Below the pieces are notes generated by a model. It was given only the letters and a program-made list of their open reading frames with translations. It did no database searches and was not told the origin of the DNA. From contig JBBRDK010000003.1 in NCBI GenBank assembly GCA_038203955.1, positions 15,000-78,999 on the forward strand: a DNA stretch of 64,000 nucleotides. Direction: 5' to 3'. Positions 22,726-31,124 of this stretch are shown here, one piece after another. This DNA comes from JALYUA01 sp038203955. GTDB taxonomy: Bacteria; Acidobacteriota; Thermoanaerobaculia; UBA5066; Gp7-AA6. The first letter of the stretch is position 1. Every line of letters begins with the position of its first letter. A program made the position numbers and the translations under genes.

Positions 22726-25700
22726 TCAACCGGCCGTCAGAGGCACCCCGGCTCCTTCGTTTCCCGTTTCCCGTTTCCGGTTTCCCGGCCCGGGCCCCGT
22801 GACCCGTGCCCTGTCGCGCGGGAGCTCCAGGGTGAACACGGATCCCCGCCCGGACTCGCTCTCGACCGCGATCGTGCCGCCGAGAGCGTCCACGATCTGC
22901 CGGACGATCCAGAGTCCCAGGCCGAGGCCGCCGTAGTGCCGGCCCGAGACGGCGCGCTCGAATCGCTCGAAAATGCGCGCCTGGTTCTCCGGGGCGATCC
23001 CGATGCCCTCGTCGGAAACGGCGAGCCGGACGGACTCGCTCGTTCCGGTCAGCGAGATCTCGATCGGCTTGCCGGCGCCGTACTTCATCGCGTTGGAGAT
23101 CAGGTTCGTCAGGATCTGATCGAGCCGGAGGCGGTCCCAGGCGCCAACCTGGGGTTCCGGGGCGTTCACGGTCAGGGAGCAACCCGCCCGCAGAAGAGAC
23201 TCCTCCAGCCTCGCGGACACTTCCCGGAGGACGGCGGAGAAGTCCACGGGCTCGATGTACAGGTCGAGTCGGCCGCCGGTGATCCGGGAAATATCGAGGA
23301 GGTCGTTGATCAGGTGGGTCAGGCGCTCGACCTGACGCTCGGAGGTGCCGAGGCGCTCCGCCAGCGCTTCGGCGCTCGGCGTCACGCCCGACCGCACGCG
23401 GCGGATGAGTCCCTGGATCTGGAGCTGCAGGGTCGTGATGGGCGTCTTCAATTCGTGCGACGCCACCGAGAGGAACTCGTCGCGCGCGCGGATCGCCTCC
23501 TGAGCGTCTTCGTAGAGGCGGGCGTTGTCGATCGCGAGGCTCGCGCGATACGCCAGCGCTTCGGCAAGAGCCAGGTCGTCGGGCGTGTAGATTCGGCCCG
23601 AATCGGACGCGACGAACGTGATCGCTCCCAGAAGCTGGCCCCGCACGCCGATGGGAACGCACATGTACGACCGAAAGCCGAGCGCCGCGATGGCCTGGTA
23701 GTGAGGCTCGCCCGACGTAGCGGCGCGGAGCATCTCCTCCGAGATCGTCGAAGCGAGCTCGGGATTACCCGTTCGCATCACGTTCGGAGGGCCATAAGGC
23801 TGATCGGGCCGCGAAGGGTACTGGTGTACGAGGTCTCGAAGCTCGTTTCGGAGGCGCGGATCGGAGTGCTCCGTCGCGAGGCTCTTCAGGGTTCCGTCCC
23901 CTTCCCGCATGTCCACGAGACACCAGTCGGAAACTTCTCCCACGGCGAGCCGCGCCACGCTCCCGAGCGTCGTGCGGTAGTCGAGGGACGAAGCAAGAAC
24001 CTCGCTCGCCCGGGCGAGAAAGGAGGACCGGGCCTCGTGCCATTCGGCCAGCGCCCGCTCCTGACGAACGAGGTCGAAGAGTCGCGCGTTCTCCATCGCG
24101 ACGCCCGCGCGCACCGCGAGGTCCTCGGCGAGAGCGAGGTCGTCGGTCCCGAAGCGGCGGCCGGACTCGGCGCTCACGAGCGTGACGACCCCGACGACGG
24201 CCTGAGAGTCGCGGATGGCAACGGCCATCACGGAGACGATCTCCATGTCCCGCAGGATCCGGTACGCCTCCGGACTTCTCGCGACCGAGCTCAAGACCTC
24301 GTCGTCCAGGGTCTCGATCAGTTCCGAGCGCCCCGTCCGCAGGACGTTGGGCGGTCCGACGGGAGCGTCGGCGTCGAGCAGGTTCGCCGTCTCGAGCTGC
24401 CGGGCGAGATCGGCGCGCTCCGGGAACGCGCACGTGACGGCGACGCGCCGGATGCCCTCGTCCGAGATGAGGTCGATGAAGCACCAGTCCGAGATGTCCG
24501 GCACGGCCAGCTCGGCAATCGACCGGAGGGTGATCGCGTAGTCGAGGGAAGACGCCAGGACCTGGCTCGCGCGCGCGAGAAATGACGACCGCCGTTGCGC
24601 GCCCTCCGCCGCGGCGCGGGCCATCTGCTCCCGCAGGAGCAGGTCCGCCCGCTCTGCCTCTCCTCTCTTCCGCTCCGTGACGTCGAGCGCGAACGCCGCG
24701 AAGCGCTCCGCCGCACCCGGCAGAAGCGCCCCGCCCACCAGCACGGACACGCGCTCTCCATCGGCGCGGAGGTACTCCTTTTCGTGGGGCTGAAAGACTC
24801 CCCTCTTGCGCAGCTCTTCGATGTCGGACGCGTCGGCCGCCCTCCACTCGGGCGGAGTCAGCTCGTCCCATCGCAGACCCCCGCCGCCGAGCTCTTCCCG
24901 GCCGCGTCCGAGAATCCTCAGAAAGGCGTCGTTCCCGTCGACGAGCGCTCCCGAGAGATCTCCGAAACCGATGCCGATCATTCCGGAGTCGTACAACCGC
25001 CGGAAGCGCTCCTCACTGGCGGCGAGCGCCCCGGCGCTGTCCTGCGCGCGATGCCGCTCCTCCTGCTCGGCCTCGAACAGCGCCGACAGCCGGCGCGTCA
25101 GAACGACAGAGAGAACGACGGTGGCGCCGAGAGCGGACAAGCCGATGGCCGCGAGGATTAGGAAGGAAAGAACGTTCGTGCGTTCGGAATCGTGGGCCGC
25201 AGCCTCCAGTATGCGTTCGCGTGTTCTCAGAAACGAATCGATGGCCGCCTCGAAGGCCTCCCTCCGGGGCTCGACGGTCTCGGCGAAGTACCGTGCCACC
25301 GACTCGGGCGCCGCGCCCGAGCGCCGAAGAGCGACGGCGGCTTCCGCCGCCCGCTCGTGCTCCGCCTCGCCCTCCCGCAGCTTGACGACCAGACCGCGAT
25401 CCTCTGCCGAAGCGTGTCTCTCGAGGCGGGAGAGCTCGAACCGGACCGCCGCCCGCGAGACCCCGAAAGCCTTCAGGCGTCGCTCATCCCCCGTGAGCAG
25501 ATACCCGCGAAAGGTCGTCATCTTGCGCTCGACCGCGGACTGGAAGCGGCCGAACTCGATGATCTGCCGGGACTGATCGAGCACGAACCGGGCGCTCGAG
25601 ACCGAGCCGTTCAAGGCGACGAGAGCCGCGGCCGCGAAGACCAGGACGAGGAGACCCGCTCCCGCGAATCCCAGCCGCACTTTCCTCCGGAACGACTCCG

Positions 25701-25758
25701 GGGAGGATTTCGGGAAGGGTTCCGCGGGGGCGCGCCGGCGCAAAGAGGCCGAGCTCAT
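22726..25758 (-). CDS. CHASE3-PAS-GAF-GAF sensor histidine kinase
   Basis: A 1010-aa hybrid-free kinase. TM1 is near residues 29-50 and TM2 near 200-222, flanking a CHASE3-like extracellular helical domain (MTTFRGYLLTGDERRLKAFG). Then come a PAS domain (about 245-370) and two GAF domains, each starting with SSFLARASxVLASSLDY and clearly duplicated. HisKA follows with the phospho-acceptor in SVASHELKTPITTLQLQ (about residue 768), and a HATPase_c with LTNLISNAMKYG and GLGLGLWIVRQ. No receiver domain or adjacent response regulator is present, so it is an orphan kinase. The last ~20 residues (GNRKRETGNEG and on) are read from a GTTTCCC heptamer array. Confidence 0.92.
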   Translation of the reverse strand: MSSASLRRRAPAEPFPKSSPESFRRKVRLGFAGAGLLVLVFAAAALVALNGSVSSARFVLDQSRQIIEFGRFQSAVERKMTTFRGYLLTGDERRLKAFGVSRAAVRFELSRLERHASAEDRGLVVKLREGEAEHERAAEAAVALRRSGAAPESVARYFAETVEPRREAFEAAIDSFLRTRERILEAAAHDSERTNVLSFLILAAIGLSALGATVVLSVVLTRRLSALFEAEQEERHRAQDSAGALAASEERFRRLYDSGMIGIGFGDLSGALVDGNDAFLRILGRGREELGGGGLRWDELTPPEWRAADASDIEELRKRGVFQPHEKEYLRADGERVSVLVGGALLPGAAERFAAFALDVTERKRGEAERADLLLREQMARAAAEGAQRRSSFLARASQVLASSLDYAITLRSIAELAVPDISDWCFIDLISDEGIRRVAVTCAFPERADLARQLETANLLDADAPVGPPNVLRTGRSELIETLDDEVLSSVARSPEAYRILRDMEIVSVMAVAIRDSQAVVGVVTLVSAESGRRFGTDDLALAEDLAVRAGVAMENARLFDLVRQERALAEWHEARSSFLARASEVLASSLDYRTTLGSVARLAVGEVSDWCLVDMREGDGTLKSLATEHSDPRLRNELRDLVHQYPSRPDQPYGPPNVMRTGNPELASTISEEMLRAATSGEPHYQAIAALGFRSYMCVPIGVRGQLLGAITFVASDSGRIYTPDDLALAEALAYRASLAIDNARLYEDAQEAIRARDEFLSVASHELKTPITTLQLQIQGLIRRVRSGVTPSAEALAERLGTSERQVERLTHLINDLLDISRITGGRLDLYIEPVDFSAVLREVSARLEESLLRAGCSLTVNAPEPQVGAWDRLRLDQILTNLISNAMKYGAGKPIEISLTGTSESVRLAVSDEGIGIAPENQARIFERFERAVSGRHYGGLGLGLWIVRQIVDALGGTIAVESESGRGSVFTLELPRDRARVTGPGPGNRKRETGNEGAGVPLTAG
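22759..22786 (+). repeat. GTTTCCC heptamer array inside kinase 3' end
   Basis: GTTTCCC, GTTTCCC, GTTTCCG, GTTTCCC in phase, preceded by CTCCTTC. On the minus strand this reads GGGAAAC, the class found at the 5' edge of the dispersed element at 37213. It is inside the open frame of the histidine kinase. Confidence 0.85.
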
Positions 25759-25816
25759 TGAACCTCGTGACTATGCGGCAAACGCGCGAGCGCGGTCAAT
25801 CGCAGACGGATCCGTC

Positions 25817-25889
25817 ATGCCCGCAGGCGCCGTCCCCGCCGCAGCGCCGTCCCCGCCCGCAGGCGCCGTCATCGCCGGCAGGCGCCCTC
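25817..25889 (+). repeat. Four imperfect 17-19-bp GC-rich repeats
   Basis: Units at 25817, 25835, 25852 and 25871, each with CCCGC.GGCGCCGTC-like sequence (GCAGGCGCC is the shared core). The last unit reaches into the stop codon of the PreA-like gene (25888-25890). It fills the gap between that gene and the histidine kinase. Confidence 0.7.
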
Positions 25890-27024
25890 ATTCCGCGCGG
25901 ACGTGCAGCTCCGCCGGATCCGCATACCCCTCGCTGTCGTGTCCGCCGTGGTACTCGGACGCGCCCGGACGGGCAATGCGCGACTGCGGGACGATGCGAT
26001 CCCGCGAGAGTCCCCGGAAATCCTCCAGGCTCTTCCAGCCGCGGTCGGCGCGCTTCTCGAGGAACTCCGTCATGTCCCGAATCAGCGCTTTGATGACGTT
26101 GGGACCGACCGCGCGGTCCAGCATGGCGGCGGTGCACACCTGGACGGTTCCGCAGCCCAGGAGAAAGTAGTTCAGGGCGTGGGCGAAGCTCGCGATCCCG
26201 CCGATGCCGGAGAAGCTGCGGTCGGGGAAGGCGCACGTCATCTGGGCGACCTTCGCCAGGGAGAGCGGGAGAATCGCGGGGCCTCCGAGCCCTCCCGTCG
26301 AGACGAGGCCGTCGACGTTCACCTCGAACTCGAGGGTTTCCGGGTCGACCAGCGGAAGCGAAGTGAACGTGTTGGAAGACGAGATCGCATCCGCGCCGCC
26401 CAGGAATGCGGCCTTCGCCTCGAGGACGATGTCCGTCGTCGAAGGGGTCAGCTTCGCCCACACAGGAATGCGGGACACCTCACGAACGACCTGCGCCACC
26501 ACGGAAACGAGCTCGCGGTCGCGCCCGATGTTGGAGCCCATGTCCTGCCGGTCCATGTGCGGACACGAAAGATTGAGCTCGAGAGCATCGGCGCCTTCGT
26601 CCTGGCAGACCCGCGCCAGCGTCTGCCAGTGCGCGAGCTCGGTGTCGCTGCCGGACCCCGCCATGATCGAGGCGATGAGAACCTTACCGGGGTGCGCCTT
26701 CTTGATCCGCGAAATCCGAGGCGCCCACCAGTCGAGGGTCTTGTCCGAGATCAGCTCCCAGTTCCAGGACGAGTGGAGCGCCGTGCCCGGGCGTTTCTGC
26801 ATCGAGATCCCGGTGGAGTCGATCTGGGATCGGAGGAACTTGGTCTTCGGGCCCCGCACGTTGACGACGGGATGGAGGCCGATCGTTTTGGTGACCACGC
26901 CTCCCCAACCGGCTTCGAACGCCCGGAGGATGTTCGCCTCCGACTCCGTGGGCGGAGCGGAGGACAGAAGGAAGGGATTCTCGAACCGGACCCCCGTGAA
27001 GTTAACCGAGAGATCGACGCTCAT
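25888..27024 (-). CDS. Dihydropyrimidine dehydrogenase-like flavoprotein (PreA-type), no Fe-S domain
   Basis: A 378-aa protein from ATG 27024, chosen because GGAGGCGTC precedes it and MSVDLSVNFTGVRFENPFLL is the family N-terminus. The FMN barrel shows VTKTIGLHPVVNVRGP, ALELNLSCPHMDRQDMGSN (with catalytic-position C154) and SFSGIGGIASFAHALNYFLLG. It should reduce or oxidise pyrimidine bases (uracil/thymine to dihydro-forms), the first step before the dihydropyrimidinase encoded divergently. E. coli PreA is about 411 aa and ends in a two-4Fe-4S ferredoxin domain; here no CxxCxxC cluster is seen after residue 300, and no PreT partner is nearby. Confidence 0.85.
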   Translation of the reverse strand: MSVDLSVNFTGVRFENPFLLSSAPPTESEANILRAFEAGWGGVVTKTIGLHPVVNVRGPKTKFLRSQIDSTGISMQKRPGTALHSSWNWELISDKTLDWWAPRISRIKKAHPGKVLIASIMAGSGSDTELAHWQTLARVCQDEGADALELNLSCPHMDRQDMGSNIGRDRELVSVVAQVVREVSRIPVWAKLTPSTTDIVLEAKAAFLGGADAISSSNTFTSLPLVDPETLEFEVNVDGLVSTGGLGGPAILPLSLAKVAQMTCAFPDRSFSGIGGIASFAHALNYFLLGCGTVQVCTAAMLDRAVGPNVIKALIRDMTEFLEKRADRGWKSLEDFRGLSRDRIVPQSRIARPGASEYHGGHDSEGYADPAELHVRAE

Positions 27025-27068
27025 GACGCCTCCGGATGGAAACCGGAAATTGTACGCTTCTTGAGGAC

Positions 27069-27117
27069 GGCAGGCGGCAGGCGGCAGGCGGCAGGCGGCA
27101 GGCGGCAGGCGGGAGGC
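27069..27117 (+). repeat. GGCAGGC heptamer array
   Basis: Six perfect GGCAGGC units and one GGGAGGC, in the divergent promoter region between the PreA-like gene and mmsA. The phase continues toward the dispersed element at 27135. Confidence 0.9.
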
Positions 27118-27134
27118 GGTGGGGAACGGGGATC

Positions 27135-27206
27135 GGGAGCCGAGCGACCAGCGGGAGCGAGACGGCCGCGGTACTCCGCGGTCAACTAGATCGGAAATCG
27201 AAGGGA
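27135..27206 (+). repeat. 72-bp dispersed palindromic element, copy B
   Basis: Same element as at 15778, 37213 and 50521, with CCGCGGTACTCCGCGG at its centre. Here it lies in the intergenic region shared by the divergent PreA-like and mmsA transcripts, flanked on both sides by heptamer arrays. Confidence 0.9.
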
Positions 27207-27244
27207 GGCGCCGTTTGCGGGCCGCTCCAGGCATGAAACGCCGG

Positions 27245-27272
27245 AACTGAGAACTGACGACTGATAACTGAC
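27245..27272 (+). repeat. AACTGAC heptamer array upstream of mmsA
   Basis: AACTGAG, AACTGAC, GACTGAT, AACTGAC in phase, 45 bp before the mmsA ATG. It probably lies in the 5' untranslated region of the operon. Confidence 0.8.
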
Positions 27273-27317
27273 GACCCATTCAGATATCCTTCCCCTTCCG
27301 CCCAAGGAGGTTCGCCC

Positions 27318-28817
27318 ATGGCCAGCACTGCGCTCTCGGAAGGCACCACCCGCCGCTCGCAGAGCGATGTACCCATCCTCCCGAACTACATCGGGGGACG
27401 CTGGGTGGAGTCCCGGGCCCGCGAGTTCCAGGACGTCACCAACCCCGCCCGCGGCGAGGTCATCGCCCGAACGCCTCTCTCCCCCGGCGCCGAAGTCGAC
27501 CAGGCGGTGGACGCGGCGAAGAAAGCCTTTCCGGCGTGGAGGGACACCCCGGTCGTCGCGCGGACGCAGGCCCTCTACCGGTTCAAGGCACTCTTAGAAG
27601 AGCATTTCGAGGAGCTCGCGTCGATCGTCACCACCGAGCACGGAAAGACGCTGGATGAGGCGCGCGGCAGCGTGCGGCGCGGCATCGAGTGCGTCGAGGT
27701 GGCCTGCGGCGCTCCGTCCCTTTCGATGGGCTACTCGCTCGAGAACATCTCCTCCGGCGTCGACTGCCAGGCCTACAGGCAGCCGGTGGGCGTGTGCGCC
27801 GCGATCGCGCCGTTCAACTTCCCCGCCATGGTTCCGCTCTGGTTTCTCCCCTTTGCGGTCGCCACCGGAAACACGTTCGTCGCCAAGCCCTCGGAGCAGG
27901 TGCCGCTCTCGCAGAAGCGGATGTTCGAGCTTCTCGAACAGTGCGGCCTTCCTCCCGGTGTCGTGAACCTGGTCAACGGCGGCCGCGAGGCGGTCGAAGC
28001 CATTTGCGACCACCCCGGGATTTCCGCCGTGTCCTTCGTCGGCTCGACTCCCGTGGCCCGCGCGGTGTATCGCCGCGCGACGCACGCGGGCAAGCGCGTG
28101 CAGGCGCTCGGCGGGGCGAAGAATTTCGTCGTGGTGATGCCCGATGCCCAGTGGGATCGGGCGATCCCCGTGATCACCGAATCGTTCTACGGTTGCGCGG
28201 GCGAGCGCTGCCTCGCGGGAAGCGTTCTCGTCCCCGTCGGCGAGGCGCACGGCGTCGCTCGGGAACGCCTCGCCGAGGCGGCGCGCAGCCTGAAGGTCGG
28301 CGACGGGGCGGATCCGGACGTCGAGATGGGCCCGGTCATCAGCGGCCGCCATCGCGAGAAAGTCCTCGGCTACATCGAGAAGGGCGTCTCCGAGGGAGCG
28401 CAGCTCCTTCTGGACGGCCGCAAGGTCGAAGTGCCCGGCCGCGAGAAGGGCTTCTTCGTCGGTCCGACGATCTTCGACGGCGTATCGCCCGAAATGACGA
28501 TCGGGCACGAGGAGATCTTCGGTCCCGTGGCCTCGATCCATCCCGTCGAGACGCTCGAGGGCGCAATTGCGGTCATGCTGGCGCATCCCAACGCGAACGC
28601 CACCTCCATCTTCACCTCGAGCGGCAAGTCGGCGCGAGAGTTTGCGCGCCACGCCTCCGCGTCCATGGTGGGCGTCAACATCGGGGTCGCCGCGCCGATG
28701 GCGTACTTCCCCTTCGGCGGTTCCAAGGACAGCTTTTTCGGCGACCTCAAGGTGCACGGGCGCGACGCCTTCGAGTTCTACACGGACAAGAAGGTCGTGA
28801 TCTCGCGCTGGTTCTGA
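27318..28817 (+). CDS. mmsA: CoA-acylating (methyl)malonate-semialdehyde dehydrogenase
   Basis: A 499-aa aldehyde dehydrogenase starting at ATG 27318 with AAGGAGG upstream. It has the MmsA hallmarks: IAPFNFPAMVPLWFLPFAVA, GAKNFVVVMPDA and the catalytic cysteine C298 in YGCAGERCLAGS. Unlike ordinary ALDHs it has Asn-rich NANATSIFTSSG and lacks the general-base Glu, as in CoA-dependent members. It converts malonate semialdehyde to acetyl-CoA (and methylmalonate semialdehyde to propionyl-CoA), so here it closes the pyrimidine and beta-alanine route. First gene of an eight-gene operon with the ureidopropionase 39 bp downstream. Confidence 0.95.
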   Translation: MASTALSEGTTRRSQSDVPILPNYIGGRWVESRAREFQDVTNPARGEVIARTPLSPGAEVDQAVDAAKKAFPAWRDTPVVARTQALYRFKALLEEHFEELASIVTTEHGKTLDEARGSVRRGIECVEVACGAPSLSMGYSLENISSGVDCQAYRQPVGVCAAIAPFNFPAMVPLWFLPFAVATGNTFVAKPSEQVPLSQKRMFELLEQCGLPPGVVNLVNGGREAVEAICDHPGISAVSFVGSTPVARAVYRRATHAGKRVQALGGAKNFVVVMPDAQWDRAIPVITESFYGCAGERCLAGSVLVPVGEAHGVARERLAEAARSLKVGDGADPDVEMGPVISGRHREKVLGYIEKGVSEGAQLLLDGRKVEVPGREKGFFVGPTIFDGVSPEMTIGHEEIFGPVASIHPVETLEGAIAVMLAHPNANATSIFTSSGKSAREFARHASASMVGVNIGVAAPMAYFPFGGSKDSFFGDLKVHGRDAFEFYTDKKVVISRWF

Positions 28818-28856
28818 TCGACGGAACTCGACATCCGCGCGTAACGGAGGAAGAAC

Positions 28857-29729
28857 ATGCCACGGAAGGTTCTCGGCGGCCTGATTCAGTGCGCGAACCC
28901 GATCTCGGACCCCGGCGTGTCCACCAAGGAGATTTCCGACGCGGCGATCGACGCGCACATTCCGCTGATCGAAGAGGCGGGAAAGCGAGGGGTTCAGATC
29001 CTCGGCCTGCAGGAAGTCTTCAACGGCCCGTACTTCTGCCCGTCGCAGGACGCCCGCTGGTATGACATGGCCGAGCCCGTCCCGGGCCCCACGACGGAGC
29101 GGCTCGCGCAGTACGCGAAGCAGTATCGGATGGCGATGGTGATTCCGGTCTATGAGCGCGAGCAGGCGGGCGTGTACTACAACACCGCCGCCGTGTACGA
29201 CGCGGACGGCTCCTACCTCGGCAAGTACCGCAAGAACCACATCCCCCACACGTCCGGCTTCTGGGAGAAATATTTCTTCAAGCCGGGAAATCTGGGTTAT
29301 CCCGTCTTCCAGACCCGTTACGCGAAGGTCGGCGTCTACATCTGCTACGACCGCCACTTCCCCGAGGGAGCGCGGCTCCTCGGGTTGAACGGAGCGGAGA
29401 TCGTCTTCAATCCGTCGGCCACCGTCGCCGGGCTCTCGCAGTACCTCTGGAAGCTCGAGCAGCCGGCGCACGCCGTCGCGAACGGCTATTTCATGGCCTG
29501 CAGCAACCGCGTCGGGACGGAGGCGCCCTGGAACATCGGAAAGTTCTACGGTTCGTCGTATTTCGTGGATCCGCGCGGCAACTTCCTCGCGGTCGGCTCC
29601 GAAGACAAAAACGAGCTCATCACGGCGGAGATGGACCTCGACATGATCGAGGAGGTCCGGCGCGTCTGGCAGTTCTACCGGGACCGGCGGCCGGAGACCT
29701 ACGAAGCCATGGCATCGCTCGTCGGATGA
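28857..29729 (+). CDS. Beta-ureidopropionase
   Basis: A 290-aa nitrilase-superfamily amidohydrolase. The Glu-Lys-Cys triad is visible as E53 (GLQEVFN), K126 (KYRKNHIP) and C163 (VYICYDRHF). The start ATG 28857 has GGAGGAAGA upstream. PYFCPSQDARWYDMAEPVPG and WKLEQPAHAVANGYF are typical of the N-carbamoyl-beta-alanine amidohydrolase branch. It cleaves N-carbamoyl-beta-alanine to beta-alanine, CO2 and ammonia. It is followed by dihydropyrimidinase with an ATGA overlap, which fits two consecutive steps of the reductive pyrimidine pathway. Confidence 0.93.
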   Translation: MPRKVLGGLIQCANPISDPGVSTKEISDAAIDAHIPLIEEAGKRGVQILGLQEVFNGPYFCPSQDARWYDMAEPVPGPTTERLAQYAKQYRMAMVIPVYEREQAGVYYNTAAVYDADGSYLGKYRKNHIPHTSGFWEKYFFKPGNLGYPVFQTRYAKVGVYICYDRHFPEGARLLGLNGAEIVFNPSATVAGLSQYLWKLEQPAHAVANGYFMACSNRVGTEAPWNIGKFYGSSYFVDPRGNFLAVGSEDKNELITAEMDLDMIEEVRRVWQFYRDRRPETYEAMASLVG

Positions 29730-31105
29730 CGACGACTCTCATCCGCAACGGCACGATCGCGACGGCGACGGACCTCTACCGCGGCGACGTCTGGATCGAG
29801 GGAGAGAAGATCTCCGCGATCGGTTCGGCCCTGACCCGGCCGGCGGACGTCACCATCGACGCGTCCGGGAAATACGTTCTCCCGGGCGGGATCGACGTAC
29901 ACACCCATCTCGACATGCCGTTCGGCGGGACGACCTCCGCAGACGATTTCGAGTCGGGCACGGTGGCGGCGGCTCATGGCGGGACGACGTCCGTCGTGGA
30001 TTTCGCGATTCAGTACAGGGGCCAGACCCTCCACCACGCCCGGGACGCGTGGATGAAGAAGGCGGACGGCAAGGCCGCCATCGACTACGGCTTTCACATG
30101 ATTGTCACCGAGCTCGACGACAGGATCGAGGGGGAGATGGACGCCCTGGTCGGAGAAGGGATCACGTCGTTCAAGCTCTTCATGGCCTACCCGGGCGTCT
30201 TCATGCTCGACGACGCCTCCATCTTCCGGGCGCTGCTTCGCACCCGGGAGAACGGCGGCATGATCTGCATGCACGCCGAGAACGGGGGCGTCATCGAGGT
30301 GCTGGTGCAGAGGGCTCTGGCCGAGGGGCTCCGCGCGCCGAAGTACCACGCGCTGACCCGTCCCGTGCGCGCGGAGGCCGAGGCCACGCACCGGGCCATC
30401 GCGCTGGCGGAAATGGCGGACGTTCCGATCTACATCGTCCACCTCTCCGCCGCGGAAGCGCTCGAGAAAGTCACCGAGGCGCGGGACCGCGGCATCCCGG
30501 CGTATGCGGAGACGTGCCCCCAGTATCTTTTTCTTTCCTACGCGAACTACGAGGAGCCCGGCTTCGACGGAGCAAAGTACGTCATGAGCCCCCCCCTTCG
30601 CGCCGCGGGGAACGAGGAGCAGCTCTGGCGCGGGCTCGCCGGGAACGACCTCCAGGCGATCTCGACGGACCACTGCCCGTTCTGCATGCAGGGACAGAAG
30701 GAGCTCGGCAAGGACGACTTCTCGAAGATCCCCAACGGGGCACCGGGAATCGAGACGCGAATGAGCCTCGTGTGGGACGGCGGCGTGCGCGCGGGAAGGA
30801 TCTCGATCAACCGGTTCGTCGAGCTGACGTCCACGTCGCCCGCGAAGATCTTCGGCCTCTTCCCTCGCAAGGGCACGATCGCTCCCGGCTCCGACGCCGA
30901 CATCGTGATCTTCGATCCGGAGAAGAAGGTGACGCTGTCCTCGAAGACACTCCACATGAAGGTCGACTACAACCCGTACGAGGGCCGCGAGGTCACGGGC
31001 GCGGCGGAGACCGTGCTCTCCCGCGGTCGGGTCGTGATCGACCGCGGCCGCTTCGTCGGGAAGCCCGGCGCAGGCTCATTTCTGAAGCGCGATCCCAGGT
31101 CGTAG
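29726..31105 (+). CDS. hydA: Dihydropyrimidinase
   Basis: A 459-aa cyclic amidohydrolase, overlapping the upstream gene by ATGA. Metal ligands are visible: H59-x-H61 in IDVHTHLD, the carbamylated lysine K150 in TSFKLFMAYPG, H183 in CMHAEN, a His in IYIVHLSAAEA and Asp in ISTDHCPF. The C-terminal VDYNPYEGREVTG region is characteristic. It opens dihydrouracil or dihydrothymine to the N-carbamoyl amino acid, the substrate of the preceding enzyme. Cytoplasmic. Confidence 0.96.
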   Translation: MTTTLIRNGTIATATDLYRGDVWIEGEKISAIGSALTRPADVTIDASGKYVLPGGIDVHTHLDMPFGGTTSADDFESGTVAAAHGGTTSVVDFAIQYRGQTLHHARDAWMKKADGKAAIDYGFHMIVTELDDRIEGEMDALVGEGITSFKLFMAYPGVFMLDDASIFRALLRTRENGGMICMHAENGGVIEVLVQRALAEGLRAPKYHALTRPVRAEAEATHRAIALAEMADVPIYIVHLSAAEALEKVTEARDRGIPAYAETCPQYLFLSYANYEEPGFDGAKYVMSPPLRAAGNEEQLWRGLAGNDLQAISTDHCPFCMQGQKELGKDDFSKIPNGAPGIETRMSLVWDGGVRAGRISINRFVELTSTSPAKIFGLFPRKGTIAPGSDADIVIFDPEKKVTLSSKTLHMKVDYNPYEGREVTGAAETVLSRGRVVIDRGRFVGKPGAGSFLKRDPRS

Positions 31106-31124
31106 AGTCGAAAGAGGAGGCTCG

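Noticed and set aside
27061..27120. GGCAGGC repeats considered as a CRISPR array
   Set aside because: Units are contiguous 7-mers without spacers, and no cas genes are in the window.
27025..27279. N-terminal extension of the PreA-like frame through the repeats
   Set aside because: The extension is only translated repeat DNA. ATG 27024 has a strong ribosome site and the family N-terminus begins there.
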